From NCBI RefSeq assembly GCF_947179515.1, contig NC_067476.1, positions 52,361,383 through 52,425,382 on the forward strand: a DNA stretch of 64,000 nucleotides, given 5' to 3'. A program made the translations under genes and the position numbers. This document shows, one piece after another, positions 53,222 through 64,000 of the stretch (positions are counted from its first letter, which is position 1; every line of letters begins with the position of its first letter). The DNA is from Apodemus sylvaticus (taxonomy: Eukaryota; Chordata; Mammalia; Rodentia; Muridae). The notes beneath the pieces are model-generated. The model was not told the origin of the DNA, did no database searches, and saw nothing but the letters and a program-made list of their open reading frames with translations.

Positions 53222-53371
53222 TTGTTTGCTTGTTTGTTGTAAGACAAAGAGTCTCACTATAGATCTGGTCGGCCTGGAACTCTCTATGAAAACCAGGCTA
53301 GCCTCAACTCATACAGATCTGTCTGCCTCTGCCTCCAAGTGCCGGGATTAAAGGTGTGCCTCACCACACCC
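53222..53371 (-). mobile_element. B1 SINE (antisense)
   Basis: 'gacaaagagtctcactatag', 'atctggtcggcctggaactc', 'ctgcctctgcctccaagtgc' and 'cgggattaaaggtgtgcctc', preceded by a TTTG-rich tail. AGAG-TTTT words flank both sides, suggesting a short imperfect duplication. Confidence 0.92.
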
Positions 53372-53471
53372 AGAGAGTTTTCAAGGTCTATTTTGAATTA
53401 TCTTTATCTAACTAGTCCTCTGACGGTATCTGTAGACATCTTTTCTCTTTCGTTTTTTGACATTGGCCAAG

Positions 53472-53515
53472 AAAGAACGAAAAAAAGAAAGGAAGGAAGG
53501 AAGGAATAAAGAAAG
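53472..53515. repeat. (GGAA)n purine-rich microsatellite
   Basis: GAAA and GGAA tetranucleotides. Confidence 0.9.
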
Positions 53516-53733
53516 ATATTTAGAAAGATTTGATAGCATTTGAAAATAGCTTCTAGTTTTCTTGTTTTACTTCTGATGAAACCAAAGGGTTAGTGTCCAT
53601 AAGTCCTATTGGTGCGCCATCTTTGTGGCACCATATCTCAATTGTCTAGTAGCTCAGTGGACTGATCCTTAGGTCCCCACTTCAACCATCAGTGTTCCCT
53701 ACTTCTGCCTGGTGGCTTTCTTCACTAGCAAGG

Positions 53734-54115
53734 TGTGATGGATAGATTTAACCTTAGACTTGACACAACCCAGAATCACCTGGGAAGAGACTCTAATGAG
53801 GAATTATCTAGACCACGTTGGCCTGTGGACATGTGTACAGGGGGTTGTCTTGATTGTTAATTGAGGCGGGTAGATCTATCCTGAATGTGATTCTGGCTGT
53901 ACCATTTTATGGGCTGAGCCTCGGATGGCATAAGTCTAGAAGATGTTTGTTGAATACTAGGGAACAAGCCAGCAAGGATGGGATATGACCATCTGCCTTG
54001 ACTTTCCTGAAGTGATGCACTATAACTAGGAGTTATAAGCCAAATAAATTCCTTTTTCCTCTATGGTGTTTTTATTAAAGTATCTTATTAAAGCAATAGA
54101 AATGATACTAGGACA
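53734..54115 (+). mobile_element. Solo LTR, MaLR-type
   Basis: Begins TGTGATGGATAGATTTAACC and ends ...GATACTAGGACA, with a polyadenylation signal in 'gccaaataaattcctttttc'. Perfect 5-bp duplication CAAGG at 53729-53733 and 54116-54120. 382 bp. The subfamily is not assigned. Confidence 0.88.
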
Positions 54116-55864
54116 CAAGGGTCTCCACAGGCAGAGGGCAACATGATGTCTCTCATGTTGATTCAAGCAGTGAGGCTTGTATGCAAGAGCCTTTCCATCC
54201 CCTCACGAGTGGGTGTGGAATTCATGTCCCATACCTCCTCAGTGGGTCTCAGAATAATTACTCAACTTCCAATCATCCACAGCAGCATTGCTTTTCACTT
54301 TCCTCTACCTCAGTTTCCCCTTCTATATGCTTTCTGAGATTCCAAACACACCTCCTACAAACTGAGACCTACCCTCTGGTGGGATGTTGCTGGAGCCAAA
54401 ACCAAGATAGAACTGTATCCTAAGCTTCTGCTGAGGTTCCTGCATAGGCCTGTTTACTTGGCCTATGGCCACCTCTGAATCTCTTAGAGCAAACCAACCA
54501 GTCCCTGAAGTCCTTTGATGCTTTTCTCCTACTATTGAAGCCAAGACCCCCTAATGCATCCTATTGCCCCACAGGGACCTGGCTTTTCCTGTCATCAGTT
54601 CCTGAGACCTTCTGGAAGTGTCCAGGATTCTCTGTGTGTCTTAGCCTCCTTGCTTGAGCCTCCCTGTACTCCCTCTCCTCTTCTGGGGTGCTTGTTACTA
54701 CTATCTTATTTTCCAGCTCTTCCCTGGACCTCTCAGCCTTGGTCCAGCACCTCATGTTCCCATGTGCTTGGTGCTTTACCTCCTCTCTACTTGTCTTCTG
54801 TGCACACATCACTTACCTTCAGCTGTGTCTAACTCAGAATCTGAACAAAATCCGGTTTTATTAGAACACCGCTATATCCATTGGTCCCCAAATTACCTGT
54901 TCTTTTCAGATATAATCTCAGGGTGACTTGTGCAAGACACCATGTGGCTCACAACATATAAAAGATTTGCTTTATAAACTTGGTCAAAAGAAGTTTAGCG
55001 ACCTCTTCTTCCCTAGATCCAACTGTCTTGCTCATGATTGTGGCCTAGCACGGGGCCCTACTGGTGATCCAAAGAAGACGAAATATAAATATTCACTTGC
55101 TGTCTGAATGGAAAGCCGTTTCTATGAAGGATTCCCTTCTCACCTCCTTGCCGCCATTTGTCCCTGTCCTATGGATTGCGCATGTCCTTGTGGCTGCACT
55201 ACTGGTAACAAGGGGACCTCTGCTGACAGACAGACCTCCTCTGGGCCCTTGTCGGGCAGAGTGGGATCCACTTCTGTGGGCTGTTTACTGGATCCACAGG
55301 TAGAGCTTTTACTAGAGAGAGACTTCCTGCCTTACTCTAAGGCTTTCGTTCAGGTGTGTCAGAGCTGGTGGCTGTGATGCACTGTGCTGCTTTCCGGGTC
55401 AGAGAGAACGTCTCCCTGCTTTTATGTTCACGTGGGAAAACATGACCAAGCTAGGTTCAATTTGAGGAAAGTGGAGTAGAGTGGAAAACAGAAAGGATAT
55501 AGCTTTGATTTGGGCCATACAAAGTATGAGCATATCCCTCCTCGATGCCGCTGTTACTCGTTTTCATGCGGCGATTTGCATCATCTCGTTCACTTAAAAA
55601 TATTCATGTTTCCCAGGCTTCAAAGCAGCGCCTGCCAGAGCGTCTCGGCTCTGCTTTTCAGTTTGCCTTTACAGCTGTGTCTCTTACTACATTCTAGGAC
55701 AGGGCTGTGAAGCTATGGCTTTGTCTACATCCAGACCGCCACCGGAACATAGCCACACTCATTAGCTATGTGCTGTCGATGCCACACATCAGATGGCCAG
55801 GACTGTATGGCCTGAAAAGCCCAGCCTTCTGTAGAGTTTGTGTACTGACCTGCTCCAGGAAGGC
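54116..55864. other. Unassigned, repeat-poor stretch
   Basis: No repeat recognised in about 1.7 kb. Several overlapping 70-92 codon frames on both strands (54143-54926 and 55064-55710), none with a recognisable domain. Confidence 0.4.
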
Positions 55865-56288
55865 TGTTATAGCTTGGATATACTTTATGTCTCAAAGGTT
55901 CATGTGCCAGACACTTGGTCCCTGGAGTAGGGGTGTGTAACGGAACCTCCAGGAGGCAGGGCTTAGCTGAAGGTAGGATATGTGGCTCTGCCTTCGTGAA
56001 TAAATTATTTCTCTGTGTAGTGGAAACAGTAGTGACTAAAAGGGTCTGTTTTTGTCCCCCTCCGTTCCTGGCTCATACATGTACCCTCTCAGCCCACGGC
56101 TCATATATGTTCCCTTTCTGCTTCACAGTCATGCTGTGTTGTCGCCGATGGGGTCCTTTCCAGGATGCTGATATGTGCGATATGAATGGAACCTTCTAGT
56201 CTCCTTAATCATGAACAAATATAACTTTCTTTGTTAAAATACCCAGGCTTGGGTATATTGACATAAGAACACAAAATGAAACAAGACA
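55865..56288 (+). mobile_element. Old MaLR LTR
   Basis: Begins TGTTATAGCTTGGATATAC, with 'ggttcatgtgccagacactt', 'ggtccctggagtag' and 'ccaggaggcagggcttagct' in MaLR order, and ends near 'aaaatgaaacaagaca'. Flanks AAGGC and AAGCT are not a clean duplication. More diverged than the other LTRs. Confidence 0.65.
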
Positions 56289-56636
56289 AAGCTCTTTCTA
56301 CTTAAGCATGCAGCCTTGTTGTCTCTGGCTATAAACCCAGTCCTGTCTTTTCCTGCTTAGAATATACCTCCTACAAGCTATGATCTCTGCTTAGCTTTCA
56401 TCCACCTTGTAAAACTTCTGAATTCCCACAAATACACTTTTCCCTTTTCTGGATTCCCATGACACTTTGTAGAAGTCTGTGTACTAGAATGGCATATTGC
56501 CGTCAGGTTCATAGTGCCTGAATTGTTTTTTTCTCCTGTTATAGTATGGGCTTACTCAAGACTCTGTAACCAGGCAGATGATAAAATAACACATTCATGT
56601 CAGAGTACTGACTGCTTTTTTAGAAACATTTTACTA
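56289..56636. other. Unassigned stretch
   Basis: Nothing recognised. Confidence 0.4.
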
Positions 56637-56816
56637 TTGTCTGTGTATGACATGTATACACATGTGCATACCACAGCACATGCATGCAACATATGGAGGT
56701 CAGGGGACACATTCATAGAGTTAGGTCAATCTGTCTACCTTTCCAGGGGTTCTGGGGATCCACCTCAGGCTTGCGTGTCAGTCTCTTTTGCCCACTGAGC
56801 TATCTTGCTGTCCCCA
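56637..56816 (-). mobile_element. tRNA-derived rodent SINE (antisense)
   Basis: 'catgcatgcaacatatggag', 'gtcaggggacacattcatag', 'ggttctggggatccacctca' and 'ggcttgcgtgtcagtctctt', ending 'gcccactgagctatcttgct', match an antisense B4/RSINE-type element. Confidence 0.65.
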
Positions 56817-59624
56817 CTGGATGTCCTTTACCAGTATACAGGATAGCACAGAGGTAACCCAGAACATGCACTGCAGTTGGAGAATCTTGATGGTAAAGGA
56901 CTTGCATCAATTCTTACTTTCTCCATGTCCAACCATCTTCCAGATGGAAGACATCACATGTTTTTGAGACGGGGATTCGGTGAGGATACCTGGTAGACAT
57001 ACTTTCGGCTCTTTTGACTCTCTCAGCTGTGCAGTCGGGAGAGCCTTTGATGGCATGGGGTAGGGGTTGGGATGTCACTAGACATAGTGTGTTGGTGGAA
57101 GAGCCATTGGGAGAATTGTTAATACTTTTTCCCCCTGGAGGAAGTGGGGTCTTTATTGGTAGACTGACCTCTTATAGCAGTAAATGAGGGATAATCAGAA
57201 TCTAACCTCTATCTTTCATTTAGAGGCATACTGACTTCTTCATCTTCTTTAGTTTTTTCTTGTGGAACATAAGGCTATTTCACCATCCCTGATAGAGTCT
57301 CCGCCTCATCAATTAAACTAAACACCTTTAAAGTTGCTTTGCGTCCACTGTGGTCATCGTGGGCTCAGCTTGGTGACTGGCATGTTATGACCAACTCCAT
57401 CCTCTCCTTTCCCATGGACCACAGAATTGAAAAAACGGAAAGCAGTGTTTTTCAACAGTTTCCCACATCTATCTGAGTGGTGGTGATTTCATGTTGCTAG
57501 AGCCTGCGAGCTGCTGGAAGCTTCACATTTTCTGACTGCCTAATGGGAAGGAAGCATTTGATCTGGCGAAGAGCCCAATTGTCCATCTTCCTGGGGATGG
57601 CAACCACTTATGGGGTTATGAGGGTATGCTTTAATCGACTTCCTAGATCTACCTCTCCACTGGGGGAAAGCCTGCAGACAAGAAAAGGAGTGTGTGAGTG
57701 CTGACAAGCAGCTCCTGAGATTGGGAGGTGGTTTGAATCTCATTTTAAATACCAGGAAAGCCACATTCATCATCCCTGAGAGCAGATGTGAAGGAGAGCT
57801 TCAGGCCGCACCGTCTCTGTTCATACTTAACGAAGTTATACTTTATGAGTAGAGACACTCATTTTCCCCTTGCCAAAGAGCCGTGAGAGAGATCACATGA
57901 CGCTGAATCCTTTTAAATTAATGGGGTTTTGACATCGTTGAGGCCTGTTTTTATAAAGAAATCCATCTTTTGCTGGCTTCTCATCACGTTTTGCCAGTCA
58001 GAGTTTTAAGCATTTACAGTGATGTCAGGAAGAAGTCTTGCTTGCTTACAAATAGATTTCAGTGGTTTAGAGACTGACTCACGTCCTGTTGCTAGAAACG
58101 TGGGCAGAACTTGCTCTCTGTTCATTGAGAGACTTTTGGAATTAGGACGGTGTCCAAATAACAAATGCTTCTTCTCCCACGGAGGCCATTACAGTTTGCA
58201 GTTCCCACTGACAGGGAAAGATCTTAACAGAGGACTAGTCTAGACACATGCATGAGTTATAATCAAACATGTGTATCCATATATCCAGCTCTGTGTACAC
58301 CTCTGATTGTGCTTGATTCGCTCCTTCCTAATACCAATTGGGAAGGAATGAAATTTATAAGACTCAGGTCAACCTTAGTAAGGAAACTAAAAGAATAGAG
58401 GCTGTAAATTTTTCAAAGGAAAAGGCAATCTAGCATGCAGTGTGTTTAAAGGATTCTGCATCCCTGGGCTCTGTCTCTCAGACTCTGGGACTGCACCGTA
58501 GTATGTGAGACACAAATGTGCAGCCACAGAAAGAGGGAAGCCTCCCTTGCTTTGTGGGAGCTGTCGGCCTCACACAGCCCACAGCCAGTAGCCCCAGGAC
58601 TAGAAAGCAAGACTGGAGGTAATGCTTAGGTAATCGTGAACAGAGAGCATGTAACCGGACATGTGTGAACTGACAGCCATCTAGAGGGTTTCAGCTTGGA
58701 CAGAAGAGGTTCTGACTCCAGAACTCTTTTTTGTTGTTGTTGTTGTTGTTAAGGAAAGCTGCTGGTGACGTTTGTAGTGACTCTATTTAAGGACAGGAAG
58801 TTTGGGCAGGTTTGATGACTGATAAGAGCCAATGCTCAGAGTCAGAACTTAGGGGACTGGCGACAGCCATTTCCACAATTGTCCCTGGGGACTCCCGGGT
58901 GACCTTTGTGCCCTCTCCTGCGCCCTGCCCAGCCTAAGAGGGACTTAAGAATTTTCTTTGCAAGGAAATTAGGCTTTATCTAAGGAAGACTTATTTTGAA
59001 GAATTTTCCTTGGTTGTCCTGTGAAATGTCATTTCCTGTTTCTTCAAATGAGGAAGCAGATGGAAGGAATTGAGTGTCTCATCCATTTAGACCCTCATTC
59101 ACTGTGGCTTCCTGCTGTCAACCACCAGGTTACCCATTCCTTCCTCCACCTGACATATCTAGCATCTGTAAACCAAGAGAGGTAGCTAGCAATGTATCCG
59201 TGAGAAACAGGTAGGGGCTGTGTGGAGAATACCCCTCCTTTCAAGTCACTCCCTCCGAGTTATGACATGTGCACAGGATATGTCTTATCCCATGATTTCT
59301 GTCCTTTCATTCAGGATCAGAAATGGGAATGAAAACTTGGGACCCTTTGTTAACAATTATTAAGAATCCCAGGACAGCAGCTATACAGTAGTAATTTAGG
59401 CCCAGTGTTCCCCAGTGGTAATGGCACAGGTTTTAGGTCCCTCATCCCAGAAGCCAGGCCTAATTGGATGTTTTTTCTTTGATTTACTCTAAGATTGGTG
59501 CTGACCTATTATTTACAAGTATTACTGTAACATCTGTCAGATATTAAGTTAGGACGTATCTCTTCTGCTTTCTCTCAATCCCTAAATATGTAGTTTTCCC
59601 CCTTTTGTCTATTTTCTTCCACCC
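56817..59624. other. Long repeat-poor stretch
   Basis: About 2.8 kb with no SINE or LTR recognised; only a short (TTG)n run at 58730-58751. No exon signature. Confidence 0.4.
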
Positions 59625-59945
59625 TTCTTTTTGTGTGTATGTAACATAGTCATGTGTAGACATGTATTTGCAGGTGTTTTTGCTTGCATGTATGTACTCA
59701 GAGACCAGAGATCAAGGTCAGATGTTCTCCTCTGTCATTTTAGACTTTATTATTTTAGACTCAGTGTCCCCTAAACCTGAAGTTCAATATTTGTCTAGAC
59801 TGGCTGACCAAAGATCTCCCAGAATCCTCCTGGCTTCACCTACCAGAGCTGGAGCTACATCCAGCTTTCTATGAAGGTTACAGAGATCCGAACTCAGATC
59901 TTTGTGCTTGTACAGCGAATACTTTCCCCACTGAGCCGTTTCACA
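59625..59945 (-). mobile_element. B4-type SINE (antisense), near full length
   Basis: 'cagagaccagagatcaaggt', 'gtctagactggctgaccaaa', 'gatctcccagaatcctcctg', 'cagagatccgaactcagatc' and 'ccccactgagccgtttcaca' follow antisense B4 throughout. Confidence 0.75.
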
Positions 59946-60360
59946 GAGAACATTTCACTGACTAATTTCTGCCTTTTCACCCCCAACTCATAGCCATGGC
60001 ATCTGTTTGTCTCAAAATTCTGGGACAGTACTGTGCTCAAAAACTCTTGATGGAAAAGTAAGGCTGATTGCAAGTATAGAGCCAAATTCACGGTCATTTG
60101 TTGTACGTGGTGGGATCCGAGACAGATGAGCGTGTAGTGGGAGTGCACATGCGGCACATGCACATGAGTGGGTGCCTGACATCTTTCCCAAATGAGCAGT
60201 GCAGTGCACAAGTTCAGCTAGAAAAACAATGGGAAGAGAGGTAGTCTATTCTTTGTCCAGTTAGCATAGAAATTTCTGGTAACAAGGAATACAATTGGCT
60301 TTTATTAACTGACTCAGAGAACATTAAGTAGTAGGTTGCTGTCATTGGTAGGGTTATTAG
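59946..60360. other. Unassigned stretch
   Basis: Nothing recognised. Overlapping minus-strand frames (59894-60211, 60012-60209) lack a domain. Confidence 0.4.
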
Positions 60361-60448
60361 GGTGTTCACAATCATCAGTAGTGGATTCTTCTAGTCTTAA
60401 TCAAGGTGTTCGCTGTCATCAGTAGTAGATTCCTCTGGTCTTAATCAA
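60361..60448. repeat. 44-bp tandem duplication at a MaLR border
   Basis: Copies at 60361-60404 and 60405-60448, both starting GGTGTTC and ending TCTTAATCAA, about 82% identical. The end of the following LTR lies inside the repeat, so the duplication arose after the LTR insertion. Confidence 0.88.
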
Positions 60449-61226
60449 GGATACCATTGCTGTGATAAAATGCCATTGGCCAAATGCAAGTTGAGGAGGT
60501 AAGGACTTATCTAGCTCACATTTCCACATCGTGGTTCATCACTGATGGAGGGCAGGGAAGGAACTCAAATAGGGCAGGAACCTGGAGTCAGGAGCTGGCT
60601 GAAGCAGAGGCCATGGACGGTGCTGCTTACTGGCTTGCTCAGCCTGCTTTCACATAGAAGCCAGAATCATTGGTCCAGGGGTGGCCCTACCTACAATAGA
60701 CTGGGCCCTCCCAGATCTATCACTAATTTAAAAAATGCTCTACAGGCTTGCCTGCAGCCTATAAGACTCGGGGAGCCTTAACTTACCGGAAACCCAATGA
60801 GTGAACAACATGGAGATGGGAATTGATGCAAAAGCAAGAGGAATTTTATTTAATCCAGCATGCTGGGGTCGCCCTGCACATGGGGAGAGAACAACCACCA
60901 CGGGCCTTTATCCGGTCCGCAGGACAGCCGCCATTAGGCACAATGTGATTAGCAGAACAGTGTTACCTTTAAACTAATTGGTTGTTAGGGAATGAGGTAG
61001 GTGGCCAAAGTCTTGGAATAATTCTGGGCCTCCCTTAGCCGCAGGGACCTTCCTGTGGTCTGAGTAAATTGTAATTTACTCTCTCCCTTCTAGAGGGGCA
61101 AGTGTTCCATGACCTTTCCAGAGTTCCTGAGCTAACCCTTTCACAGTCCATTCTTCCGGAAGGAAGAGGTTCCCTCTTTTCAGATAGCTATAGTTCGTGT
61201 CAGGTTAACATGAACTAGCCAGCACA
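60436..61226 (-). mobile_element. MaLR LTR (MTD-like), interrupted by another LTR
   Basis: 60436-60759 ('ccattgctgtgataaaatgc', 'gcagaggccatggacggtgc', 'cagcctgctttcacatagaa') and 61144-61226 ('gtgtcaggttaacatgaact', 'agccagcaca') are the two parts of one antisense MTD-like LTR. The minus strand begins TGTGCTGGCTAGTTCATG. The original duplication cannot be read because of the tandem repeat at the left border. Confidence 0.8.
60760..61143 (-). mobile_element. Solo ERV LTR nested in the MaLR LTR
   Basis: The minus strand begins TGAAAGGGTTAGCTCAGG, has a TATA-like 'accggataaaggcc', and a polyadenylation signal in 'tggattaaataaaattcctc', followed by an R-U5-like 'tcactcattgggtttccggt'. Flanking cag-c/t-cc words (60755-60759 and 61144-61149) look like a decayed duplication. 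About 384 bp; ERV class (I or II) not decided. Confidence 0.7.
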
Positions 61227-62679
61227 GCTTTCACATACTAGGTGGAAACTTTTTCAAGTCCATCATCAAAGCCTAAGAGAAGGAACAAGGGCCCCTCCAC
61301 TCTTTATTGCTCACATATTTATAAAAGACCCTCAAGACCCAGTTGCACAGTGGCAGGACTTTATGAGTGCGGAAGGATATATGGCTGTGCTCTGTCCCTC
61401 TTGTGCTGTGAGTGGCTGAAGTGGATGCTGGTGGGAGCCAGAGGGCTTGGGTGAGAGGGTTGTAAGCTTTGGGTGTTACTGGACATCAGTTGAGAACCCC
61501 ACCTTTCCCCTGCACTCCATCCTTGTGAAGCACTCATAAGTCCTCAGTTATTTCTTCCACTACTCTTTCCATATCAGATCAACATGCACTATGGCCCGCC
61601 ATCGTAGCTGCAGGTTCGGTGGACGGTTCCAGAGCACTTTAGAATCCTGTCACAGTGATTTGCAGTCTTCCTAAACCACAATAGATTCCCCAGCTAAAAC
61701 TCGAGATAATTGGGGGATTTGTGGGTAAAGAGGAGCTAGTGTGGACCATGATAATGGCAAATGAGAGATTGCAGATAAGTAGTCCAGTGCTTTGGAGGCA
61801 CAGATCTGAGATGCGTTAGTTAAGGGCCAGCCACCTCACTGACAGTCTTTACATGCCTTTCCTTGCTTTGCTTTTCATGACTGCTTCCTAGTGGTCCCTT
61901 AGGTTCAGTTGTAAGGTCAGACAGTTAAGAGATGTCCATAAAATGAATTAGATGCGGTGCATATATATCATACTTGCTTTTCTCCTATAGATCTTGAATT
62001 AACTGTGGCATTTTAGGAAGGCACACACAGATCTTTAAACTTCGATATGGTAACTAGAAGAGGAAATCAGAAATTCAGGAATGTTCATTCAGTTAGAGAC
62101 TTTCACATATATTTATGATAACTTATATTGATTTATGCAGTAAATTTTATAGAAGCTGCCCTTTTCTTAGGCACCATATTTAGTCTAGTTTGAGAGAGAG
62201 AGAGAAAAAAAGTATGGCTCATGTCTGAAAGTGTGTTGTGTATAAGAGAGAGGTGATACTAGAAATCTACAGCGAGGCCCAGACTACAGTGAGGGCCTGG
62301 TATAAATGGTCATTTCTGGTCAGTACGATAAAGTTGGGGAAGCTGAGAGCCTGCAGGACAGATAAAAGAAGGACATTACCAGGAAGGGGAAAGAAATTTG
62401 AGCAAAGACAGGGAGGGGTGAAAGGAGTCAGTCCTTGGGAAGAGCTGCAGGCAAACTCTTCTGCAGGGACAGAGTTTGAAGACAATGTAGGATCCTGGGA
62501 TGAGGATGTGCAGTCCATGTTCTGAGTGATAGAGTGTGAAGAAAGATAGAGCACGGAGATGTCATGTTAGAAACTGCTAACCTTTGCAGATCTGAAGGCT
62601 GCTGTTCTCCACCACCAGTATGCACAAGGACTGACACTCAGGATTCTCGACTCTTTTCTTCTTACATATCATAATGACC

Positions 62680-62682
<3 letters not shown>
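61227..62682. other. Unassigned, repeat-poor stretch
   Basis: No repeat recognised apart from a short GA-rich run near 62190-62208. Open frames 62238-62525 (+) and 62267-62554 (-) overlap antisense to each other and lack domains. Confidence 0.4.
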
Positions 62683-62730
<48 letters not shown>

Positions 62731-62746
62731 TATATACATACATATA
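62683..62746. repeat. (CA)n(TATACA)n microsatellite
   Basis: About 20 CA units followed by ATATACATA permutations. Confidence 0.96.
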
Positions 62747-63214
62747 TTAAATTAGTCTTTTGATTTAGTCAGAGCCTTGGGAGCATAGAGTATTAGCCAT
62801 AGTCTTATTGGCAATGTATTGATTCAGAGAAATATGAAGAAAGTCCTGAAGTATGTAGATAGCCCTTTATGGAAATACAATTTATTGATGCTGTGTATGG
62901 TCACAGTAGATTGTCTCCTCTCCTGCTCTAGGCATCTATGAGCAGCTTGCTTCCACTTTCAAATGCACCTCTAGGAGCTGAGGTGAGGGTAACTTGGTGG
63001 TAGATTGCTTGTCTAGTGTGCCCAAAGCCAACAGTTCAAACCATTATGTTGTAAACAAAAGCTAATTCATTGTAAAATCAGCCCTACTCACTGGCCTGTT
63101 GGTATTTACATTGTCATAGTGTGGGCCTTCCAGTGCAAGCCAGTACACAATTCTTCCCAAGCCCTTTGTAAAGATGCTGCTGGAAAAGTTCTTTTAAAAC
63201 GCATAACTCTGCAT
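62747..63214. other. Unassigned stretch
   Basis: Nothing recognised. 'aggtgagggtaacttggtgg' followed by 'tagattgcttgtctagtgtg' near 62980 hints at an ID remnant but is too diverged to call. Confidence 0.35.
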
Positions 63215-63431
63215 CAATGGTTCTCAACCTGTGGGTCACAATCCCTTTGGGGGTCAAAGGACCCTTTCACAGAGGTCAGCTAAAACCCCAAATACTCACA
63301 TTATGATTTTTAACAGTAACAAAATTATAATTATAAAGTAACAATGAAAATAATTTTATGACCAGGGGTTACCACAACATGAGAACCGTATTAAAGGGTC
63401 ACAGCATTAGGGAGGTAAGAACAAGCCACTG
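63215..63431 (+). mobile_element. URR1-like nonautonomous hAT transposon
   Basis: Terminal CAATGGTTCTCAACCTGTGG and the other end 'ggtaagaacaagccactg' are degenerate hAT inverted repeats. The interior has 'ggggtcaaaggaccctttca', 'tttaacagtaacaaaattat' and 'attaaagggtcacagcatta'. 8-bp flanks CTCTGCAT and CTCTTGGG share only the first half, consistent with age. About 217 bp. Confidence 0.8.
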
Positions 63432-64000
63432 CTCTTGGGCTGAAAGACATACAAAGTCAGAGCAGCCTGCTGTGATGTGTCTTTATACATTGTGGGTACG
63501 ACCGGCCAGTCATCAGAATAGCTGAGTTTACTGTACGGAGGTCAGGGCTGGGCAGTGAGAGGACAGCGTGCAACATGGTTGGCTCTACAGCTTTAGGATG
63601 ATCTATCTCTGTAGAAGACCCACATTTCCCCTTCTCCTTTGCTCACTTCCTGTCTGGTGTGGTGTGACCCACAGAGAATGTTCAAGGTCAGTGGCCCTCC
63701 TGGACAGCTCTGTCTGTTCATAGGCTTTTCCAAAGCCATCTTAACTTTATCATGGGTCTCGCTTGTGAAGAGTCACCTCACAATAGTATCTCATTGGCCC
63801 AAGATTCTGGCCTCTTGGCACTGAAGCCCCATTGATTTCCTATGGGAACTCTGGATCGACATTCCCTTTTATTACAAGGTGGACAATAGAAAGCCAGGGC
63901 TCATCTTTCTAAAACTTACAATTCTAGATCTTTCTTTTCTCCTCTTTTTTATCTGGGGGAAATAATTTGGTGGAAGAGAGTAGCAGAGCTGTTGGTTTTG
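63432..64000. other. Unassigned stretch to window end
   Basis: Nothing recognised. Confidence 0.4.

Overview
The window is non-coding mammalian DNA and almost certainly comes from a mouse-lineage rodent. The diagnostic content is rodent SINEs on both strands (B1, B3, B4, ID), an L1Md-type 3' end, rodent MaLR LTRs, MT2-like LTRs with ERV-L/MERVL-type internal sequence, and a URR1-like hAT element. Long GT/CA, GA/CT, TTTC and TCTA microsatellites are also typical of mouse. I find no convincing protein-coding exon, rRNA, tRNA or conserved ncRNA gene. The long open frames lie in satellites, microsatellites or repeat junctions, or have no recognisable domain. The window could be intergenic or deep intronic; the sequence alone does not decide.

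Layout. 0-12.5 kb: a SINE-rich stretch with a candidate retroposed mRNA 3' end carrying a 47-base A tail on the minus strand (2052-2328), directly followed by a solo MT2-like LTR with a perfect 5-bp target-site duplication (2334-2803). 12.5-31.9 kb: microsatellites and polypyrimidine tracts, two MaLR LTRs (14335-14671 and 24813-25210), a young B1 with a perfect 16-bp duplication (25267-25414), an old antisense L1 ORF2 fragment (about 25.6-26.8 kb), and a cluster of B3 copies with an L1 3' end. 31.9-38.9 kb: about 5 kb almost free of rodent-specific repeats, with a CTCF-like motif near 36.93 kb, then a 38-bp minisatellite (37851-38356). 39-49 kb: young B1, B4, MaLR, B3, old L1 and L2 pieces, and a G-rich heptamer tandem repeat (47.2-47.3 kb). 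49.9-51.4 kb: the most interesting locus, an ERV-L-like 3' end (internal sequence with a dUTPase-like segment plus an MT2-like LTR) holding an oppositely oriented chimeric element whose two ends come from different LTR families. 53.2-64 kb: more MaLR LTRs (one interrupted by another ERV LTR), B1/B4 SINEs, and a URR1-like hAT element near the end.

There is no operon or pathway here; the parts are related by insertion history. Family names for repeats come from recognising consensus patterns from memory, while LTR termini and target-site duplications are read directly from the bases. I did not find an undescribed functional system. The best leads are the chimeric ERV-L/MaLR element, the higher-order minisatellite open in all three forward frames, the retroposed 3' end, the repeat-poor block, and several G-quadruplex- or hairpin-prone repeats.
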